A DNA stretch of 27,161 nucleotides from assembly GCA_937877545.1 (NCBI GenBank), contig CALFJE010000148.1, forward strand, positions 1 through 27,161, written 5' to 3'. Below are positions 9,901 through 18,900 of the stretch, piece by piece (positions within the stretch are counted from its first letter, which is position 1; every line of letters starts with the position of its first letter). The translations under genes and the position numbers were made by a program. Origin of the DNA: an uncultured Selenomonadales bacterium (GTDB taxonomy: Bacteria > Bacillota > Negativicutes > Selenomonadales > Selenomonadaceae). The notes under the pieces are model-generated. The model was not told the DNA's origin, made no database searches, and worked only from the letters and a program-made list of their open reading frames with translations.

Positions 9901-12900
9901 GCTCACGTTCAACTACGCCCTCAGCGGAGCCGGCTTCAGTCTTGCTTACAGCGAAGCAGTCACTCTGCGTCCCGAATACACTGATAAGACTTCGCCCACT
10001 TACATCGACCGTTTCAGTTCTATCACTGCCGCCTCCATTGAAGGTTCCGAAGGCGAATACACCTACACGGCAGGAGTTAGCACTTCCGACCACTACGCGC
10101 TTGAGTTTGGCAATAGTTCTGCTTCGGTTATCCACTACGCGAAGGAAGGCGGTCAGCCCTTCGTTATCAGCGGCTTGAGCACAGGCTTGGGCGCGTTGAG
10201 CGTTGCGGGCAACAGCATTTTCACGAACAACGGCACGTTGATCGGCAGTATCGTCTCTTCGAATGTTGATTCGGGCAATGCAAGCAATGACAGCATTTCC
10301 TACGTCTACTTGACAAAGGAAGCTTTCGCGGCGGGTGGCAATACAATCACCCTCACCGACAGCGTGACGGGCGACGGCGTACTCTATCAGCTCGCGCTCG
10401 ACAGAGTCGACAGCAACAACTTGCTCGACAGCTATGAATACGCCTCTGTTAATGGTGCTTCAAGTGCAACGATTTCTGCTATGAGCGGCACCTTGACCTA
10501 CACGACGGCGAAAATCCCTGTCTATGCGTCGCTTGACGCCTCCGGTGCTTCAAGCAGCGGCGTGACCAAGCTCACCTACATTGCATCACAATCGGCTGCG
10601 CAAGCGTTCACCTTAAGCGGCATTGACAGTGTTATCAGCAACGCGTCGATTGACGGCGAAGGCAACATTACAGCCGTTAAGGGCGAGCAAACGATAAAAA
10701 TCGGCTCGCTCAGCGGCACGACCCTCTCGATTAACAGCACGGCAATTCTCTCAGACATTTCCAAGAGTGCTTCGCTCACCTTCGCCGACGACGAAACCGA
10801 AGCCGACATCTATCAGCTCAGCCTCGGCGAAGTTTTCCGTTTGAACAACCCCGGCACTGGCGATATCTCTTTAACTCCCGACGCAAGCAACCCCGGTACT
10901 TACACCTACACGCGTAGCGGTGCTGTCGCCTACACGTCTTTGACAAGCGGAGAATCGGTACTTGCCAACAACGGCGACTCGGCTGCCTACGTCTACACGC
11001 CCGCCCAAAACGGCTCCTTTATGATTTCGGGCTTGAAGGAAGGCTTGACACTCGGAGACAGTCTTGTTGTCTCGTTTGGTCAAAATGGCGTAACGATTAA
11101 CTCGGACGAGGCTCTGCCCGACGGACAGCTTGCCACGACCATTAAAGTTGTCGGCAACACGGGCAACAAGGATATTGCACCTGCTCTTACGTTCGCCACG
11201 GTCTTCACTGCTCAAGGCGACGGCATCATTTCCGGGAAGATTCAAGACCAAGGCTCTGTTTCGGGCGACACCCTCCTCACGGCTCCCGTCTACATGCCGC
11301 ACTATCAGATAGCCGGCACGAGCATTGCGACTGTTTATCAAAGTTACGGCGGCGACCAATTCACGCTTACCGGCAACTGGGCAAGCCTTATGGGCTTCCA
11401 GAATGATACAACCAACCTCGCCAGCGGCATCGTCGATTCTTATACCGGTAGCAGATTCGGCTCCGTCTCGATCACTCCTGATTCTGCGGGCGGCGCAAGC
11501 TACATCTTCACCATTGAAAATGCGGCGGCTCTCGGCAAACAGCTGTCTGATTTCGCGGCGGGTGAGTCTTTCGGTATCATCAACGGCTCTGCAAGCTACA
11601 GCTTGGTTATCAACGAGGGCGTCTTTGAAACCAATGCTTCCGCCGTCGAATCCGTAGGTCATCTTGATTACGTGGAAGACTTGCAAGAGCACGTCTACAC
11701 GGCGGCAGGCAGAGGTTCTTACTTCGAGCCCGATTCGTCTATCGCTACCCAAGTCCACGAGTATTATTATCGCGGCGCGAACGGCAAGAATACGTTCACC
11801 TTCGACGGCTTGAATCAGGTAAGTCTTACTTCCGGCAGTATAGGCAGCGGCTCGGCTGTCTTGGTCGACGAGATATGGACGGACGGCTCAATCGCAAGCG
11901 TCGACTTCTACATAGCCGCAGACGCAATGCAATCCGCCCCGGCTGACGGTACCTCCATTACCGCAAGCAATTCTGACGGTATCGGCTACAGCCTCTTCCT
12001 CTCCCAAAATAACGCTCTCAGTTCGGCACACAATAATGCCGGCTTAAGTGCCATAAGCGGCGGCTATACCTTCACGGCGGCTGAAACGACTTCGGGCTAC
12101 TATGAATCGGACGACAAACAAGCCCTCGTCTACACTACGCAAAAGGGTGCCGACGTATTCTCTCTCAGCGGCAACTTTGCAAACAGCTTGACGGTCGACG
12201 CTTCGGGCAGTGCGATTGTATCCTTGACAGGCATGACGCAGAACAGCGCAGGCTCAGCGATTAACACCTATGAAACGGTCGGCACTATCAGCGAAGACGG
12301 CATCGTCCTTATCAACAGCTCGCTCGCATATGGCAGTTTGTCCGAAGGAGACACGCTTTCCTTGATGGACGCCGACGCAGGTCACAGCCATATAACTTAC
12401 AAGTTGTCATTGACAAGCAACCTCGTGAACAACACCGTCGCCGCCGACGGCAAGATAAGCTTGACTGCCGGCGAAACAACCAGCGTCTGGAGCTACTACG
12501 CGCCCGCCAAGACGAATTACTTCGTGCAATCCGAGGAATCCTCGAACGACAAGACCACCACGACTTACACCTTCCATGAAAACAGTTCGTCGCTTGCGGC
12601 GTTCACGCTCGACGGTCTGGATAACGTCAAGGGCTTGTCCGTCATTGGCAATGACATCGTAAGCATAGGCTCAAGCACCGTCACGGTCGGCGCGGTCGAT
12701 ACCTCTACCGGCAACGTTTCCTTGACGACCAGCTTGCTGAATACCGCTGTTGCCTCGCAATACAGCCTCAAGACGATAACGCTCACCGATACCGACAGCT
12801 TGGACGGCATCAATTACAAGTTGGTCTTGGGCAACGGTGTTACCCAATCGTCTATCACGGGCGAAGAAAACGGAACCTTTGCGGAAAGTTCGGGCACCTA

Positions 12901-15900
12901 TACCTTCACGACGAAAGGCAATACTGCGGGCTGGTACATAAATGAACAGAATACCTCCGTGACCTCAGTCAACTACAACGATACAGCAACGGGGCGCAAG
13001 GTGTTCACGTTCAGCGGTTTGAAGTCGGGCATGGGATTGGCGTATTCGCCACTCGGCTCCGTCAGCGGCGTTATCAAAGCCGGCAACACGACAATCGCCG
13101 GTATCGGCTGGCAGGGCGGCAGTTTGGTATCCGACGCATCGGTCTACAGCGTCAAGCTGTATGACGCGGCTTTGGGTATCAACAACGTTGCAGACGGCGA
13201 TACGCTCGCAGTCGGCTTGACTATCACAGACGTCAATCAAGCCAAAGTTTCGATTAAGAGCTTTGAGCTCGACAATACGGCAAACATTTCCGTCGATTCC
13301 CCGGACGGACACGCAACCATAGGCGAGGCGTATTGGAACAGCATAATCAGCGACAGTGTCCAAACGGCAGTCTTCGGTTACGAAAGCCTTGCGGCTTGGT
13401 GGGATCCCACAAAATCAAATGAAAACGGCATTGACGCTATACCGTATCACATCTATCACCAGTCAATCGCGACGAGCCAAGAATTCTCGATAAGCGGCTT
13501 CAGCGCGGGCGTCGCCGGTCTCAGCAAATTGCCGACCGATATCGTTGTCAGCCCCGACAATGCAAATTACACCGTCAACCTCCCGCAAAGCTTGACACCT
13601 AACGGCAACAACGGTTACTACACGCTCACGATTACAGAGGGTTCTGCAAGCTCGGCGGTCTTCGGTACAGACCTCACGAATCTTTATAAGGGCGACGATG
13701 CCAAGCCCACCCCGGTTGGTGCCGCATTTACGGAGAGCGTAGGTACTTACACCTACACAGCCGGCAATACGCCCGCGTATCTCAACATCGACGACAACAA
13801 TAAGGTGCTCACTTGGCACAACCAACAGGGCGGTGCATCGTTTGCTATCACCGGCTTGTCGAGCAGCTTGACGACGACCGACGGCTACAACATTCTCCTC
13901 GGCTCGGCAACAGTCGGCTCAATTGGCGACGGCAATAATGCTTCACTTAAGGTCTTCACGTTGACGGACGTTTCGGCAGTGTCGCTTGTCGGTGCTACTA
14001 AATTCGGCGGCGGCTCAGCGTCGATTAAACTCACCGACGGCAGCGAAAACGACGACGTTACTTACTCGCTCGCTCTCGATTCTACGGCGTTCGGCACTTT
14101 GTTGACAGCGGCGAATGCAGCTGCTCCGTCGATTGGCGGCAATAGCTTAGCGGGCGCGGACGGCTCCTACACCTTTAATGCGGAGCACGAAGACAAGTAC
14201 ACCAGAGGATCTGTGGCGTCCAATGATTACACCTACTACGCAGAGGCGGCGTACGACACCTTCATTATCGGCGGACTTAGCACGGGCTTGGGTTCTTCGT
14301 TGAGTGTCGTCAGCGGCAGTATCGTTTCTGGCGCGACGACAGCCGACAGCCTCATAGTCGGTACGATTAACGGTCAAACAATCACGCTCGTTGATTCGGT
14401 CTTGGCTAAGACGGAAGGAGCCTCGATAACCTTTGCGGCAACCGACGGCGACACCAATACTTCGTACTATACGTTGACGGCTCCGGAAAGCAGAGGCGGC
14501 TCTATCGCGGCTGATGGCTTCACTTCCGACGAGGCAGGTTCGCTCAGCTTCTTCAAAGCAGGCTCCTACACCAAGAGCGGCTATGATCCTACGGCTTCCG
14601 TGGCGGGCACAGTTGCGGGCGGTACCGATTCGGTCACCTACACCTATCTGGCGGCATCCGACGCGGCGTTTGAAATCAGCGGCTTGAATAGGGCGATAAC
14701 GGACGCGACTATCAGCGGCGGCACGGTCACGGCAAACACCGGCAAGATCGGCACGCTCACCAACGACACGTTGACGCTGAACACGACTGCCTTGCCTTCC
14801 ACAAGCTTGAAGAGCGGCTTGACCATTACGCTCACCGACACCGACAGCAACGACACAGTCAATTACAAGCTGGCACTTTTGGGCGGCAAACAGACGGGTT
14901 ACGTCTTGCAGAGCTTCCAAGAGGCAGAGGACAATGCCGGCTACACCGTCAATGCCGCGAACGGCTTGGCAACGGTAAGCGCGACTGCGACCGACGGCTT
15001 CTGGTCTGTCACCTCGGCAGATAACACGTACACCGCAGAATATAACCACTTCTTCAGCAAGAACGATACTCTGTTCACGGTCAGCGGCTTGTCAGCAGCA
15101 AAAGCTTCCGTTATCGGCAACTACACGATAGACCTCGTTCCCGACGACAACAACTCGCTCGCGGGCTACAATGTCAGCATTGGCAGCGACATGTTGAGTC
15201 GTGAAAACAACAGCGTCATCTCAATCGGCGGCGGCACGGGCAACGACACGTTGACAATCACGGGCAACATCGCGCTCGGCGAAAACAACGCAACCAGAAC
15301 CGGCGCGGATCTCAGCGACAGCGGCGTCTATTCGGCGGGTAACATCTCCGAATACCTCGAAAAGGGCACCGGCAACGCCTCCTATATCTACCACGAAAGC
15401 GTAGATTCGGGCGTCGGCTTCAAGCTCCTGTTTGACGGCGAGGCACTCGACGGCAAGAACACATACCAGTTGAACACAAACCGCGACATCGTTACCAGCG
15501 ACGGCAAAGTACTTGCTCACTTCGATTCGTCCAACAATGTCGTCTACATCTACGACGACGGCAAGCAAGACTTTGCGAACGGCGTCACCGTTTCGGTCAC
15601 CAGCACCAACTATACGAAACAAGTTCAGTTGGCGGTCGGCACGGAATCGGTATCTGTTTCGGGAGCCACTTTGCTTGACGAAGCGAAGGAACTTAACAAG
15701 TGGAGCGAATCCGTCACGAGCGGCACGGCAACCTACACCGCTCAGCAAAAAGGCTACAAGACGCAAGCCGACTCCACCAATCGCAATACCGCGCTCGTCT
15801 ATGACAGCGTCAACAGCGCGTTTGACTTCAGCGGCTTGAACACCATAACCGCGATAACCGATGATCAAATCTCCGTCACGTCGGCTGATAAGCAGGCTTA

Positions 15901-18900
15901 CACCTTCACGATCAACGATGAGGCTGTCCTTAACGACCTCGCAGTCGGCAAGAGCTTCTCGGTCTCAGCCACTGCAGACAGTTCGGAAGGTCTCACGAGT
16001 ACAATCGCCCTCGGCACAGCGTTAAGCAGTCTCGGCTCTGCGCGACATGTAGCGGTTTCGGTCGGCGGCAATGCAACCGACGGCTACACCTACGCGGCGG
16101 AAGGTGAAACCGATTACTACAGCGGCAGCGGCTCCTCCATACTCACGCACGTTGACAAGACGGGTCAAGAGCCGTTCACAATCAGCGGCTTGAGCGACGG
16201 CGTAACTACCGATAACTACACGGAATACTTCGCAGTCGGCGCAAGCGGCGCAGTCACCTTGACGGAAAAAGCCTTTGAGAAGTCCGATACCATTACGCTC
16301 AGCGACGACACCTCAGACGATGTCAGCTACGGCTTGAGCCTCGGCACGCTCACCGAATACGATTCCAAGGGCTACGCTGAAACCTTGACGGGCACCGATA
16401 CCACCTACAACTACAAGGCGGCGGGCACCAGCCTCGGCTATGAGATTAGCGGCACCACGTCAATCACCAAACATGAGGCAACGGGCGGCACAACCTTCAC
16501 GCTTGAGGGCATGACGGGCTTGAGCCTCAACGAAAACATCACCGTAAGCGGCGCGGACGTTTCGATTAACGACGTGTCAGTCCTTGGCTCCGTGGCGGCG
16601 GGCGAAACGGCTTCCTTCACCTTCACCGATGCGACAGGCGGTATTGAGGACACCGTTGAATACAAGCTTAACCTCGGCGCAGACTTCAATACGGTCAGCG
16701 CGGCACCTTCGGCTGTGGAAGCGGCATTCACCGGCACGGCAGGCTCCTACAGCTTTGCAGACGAGCACACCGTTGCTTACACGACGGGCGAATCGGGCAC
16801 CTACACCTACCACGCGGCAACGGCTTATGACGAGTTCAGCATAAGCGGCTTGAAGACGACCGGCAATTTGAGCCTCAGCGGTACCAATATCATTGCGGAC
16901 GGCGCAACTATCGGCACAATCAACGACAAGGCTATCACGCTCAACGAAAACGCGTGGGCTGAAGGCGCGACGATTGAATTCAACGGCGACACCGACGGCA
17001 ACGGCACGGCTTACACGTTGGCGAACCCGCAAGAGCGCACGGCGGTAGTTGCGGGCTACAGCGCGACCGATACGGCGGGCAAGTTCACCTACACGGCGGG
17101 CGGCTCCACGGCGGGCTTCGACGTTGCAAGCGCGAGCGGCGTCACAACTTACACGTGGCAAGCGGCGGCTTCGGCGGCATTTGAAATCGGCGGCTTCAGC
17201 ACGACGGTCACGGCGGACGGCGTTGCGGCACTTGCGGTTGTCAGCGGCAGTGCAGTCACGTTGAGCGAAACGGCATTCAACGGCACCTCGTCAATCAGCC
17301 TCACCGACGTTGACGCCAACGACGGCATCGACTACAAGCTCAGCAACGAAGGCTTCAGCGCAGGCGAAACTATCCCCGAAACCTTGACCTCAGCCAATGA
17401 CATCTACACCTACACGGCGGAAGGCAAGACGGCGGGCTACAACTTCACGGAAAGCGGCGCGACCACGACCCTCACCCATGAAGGCGCGACGGGCGGCACG
17501 AGCTTCACGCTTGAAGGCTTGACGGCGGACTTGAGCCTCGGCACCGATATTGCGGTCAACGGCGCGAACGTCTCTATCGACAAGGTCTCGGCTTTGGCGA
17601 TAACCGACGGCACCGCTACCGTTAAGCTCACCGACAGCGACACGACCGACACCGTCAACTACGCGCTCAGCCTCGGCAATGAGTTCAACGTAGGCGGCAC
17701 CTCGACGGCGGCGGAAGCGGCTCTCGACGGGCAAATCTACACCGCAGGCGCAATTTCCGCTTACACGACCGAAGTAACCGCAGGCTCCGAATACGTCTAC
17801 AACGCGGGCGACAGCGGCATCTCGATTGAGTTCAGCGGCTTGAGCACGGCGGCGCAGGCTTCCAACATCACCGTCAGCGACGACAACGTTATCACGTTCA
17901 CGGCGGCTGAAGTCGGCACCGGCACGGTCAGCGTCTTGACGCCCAACTACAGCTTGAGCCTCGGCACCTTGTCCAAAGCGACGACGGCTCCCGACGGCTT
18001 CCAAGGCACGGCTTACAAGACTGCAGGCTCCACCGAGGGCTACAAGCTCGACAGCGCAAGCGCAATCAGCTACGTTGCGGCGGGCGGCGGCTCCACGCTG
18101 TTTGAATTCGTCAGCGGCTTCGCGGAAGGCACCGAGTTGACACTTGACGGCACCGACATCAAGGACGGCAGCGAGGTCGTCGGCTCCTACACCGATACCG
18201 CGCTTGCAACCACCAAGGACGCCGTTAAAGTCGACGTAACGGGATTGGAAGGCAAGGCAATGACGTTTGAAGGCTTCGAGGAAATCGCGGGCTTCAACGC
18301 CGCAACGCAAAGCCTTATCGCCGATGCTCCTGTCGACGCGGCGGCTTCCAACGGCAACTTGATAATCGCGGCGGGCGACGACAGCATCACCCTCGACAAT
18401 TTGGCGGGCAAGAATGTAACCGTCCTCAGCGGCGAAAACACCTACAAAGTCAACTACTCCAGGATCACCGACAACACCGACGCGGCGGCTCAAAAGGCAA
18501 CCTTGACGGCAGGCTCCACCGCCTCGATTTACGCAGTCACTGCCGAGTTCGTTGAATTCGACGCGACCAAGGCGACGGGCAAGAACGGCAAGCTCACTCT
18601 CAGCGCGACGAAGAATACTCAAGGCGTGGCAATCACGGGCGCATCGGCAATCGTCAACAATATCGTGGGCGGCTCCGGCGCAGATACCATCATCGGCGGC
18701 AGTGCGAACGATATGCTCAAGGGCAACGGCGGCGCGGATGTCTTCGTACAGACGGCAGGCACCGATACCGTTATCGACTACACCGAGGGCGAGGATGTCA
18801 TTCAACTTGCAAGCGCGGTTACGGAAGCTGTTGTCGCGAGCACGGGTGTAGTCTCCATTACCACGGCGGAAGGCACAATGGTTGTCAAGAACGGCGAAGG

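Noticed and set aside
17390..18805. Long minus-strand frame of 471 codons opposite the giant gene, with many similar antisense frames (7754-8707, 10871-11758, 14147-15049)
   Set aside because: They are complements of the repetitive GGC/ACC-rich coding strand, have low-complexity Arg/Ala/Val composition, no ribosome sites, and repeat exactly where the sense repeats do (19157-19732 and 19790-20365).
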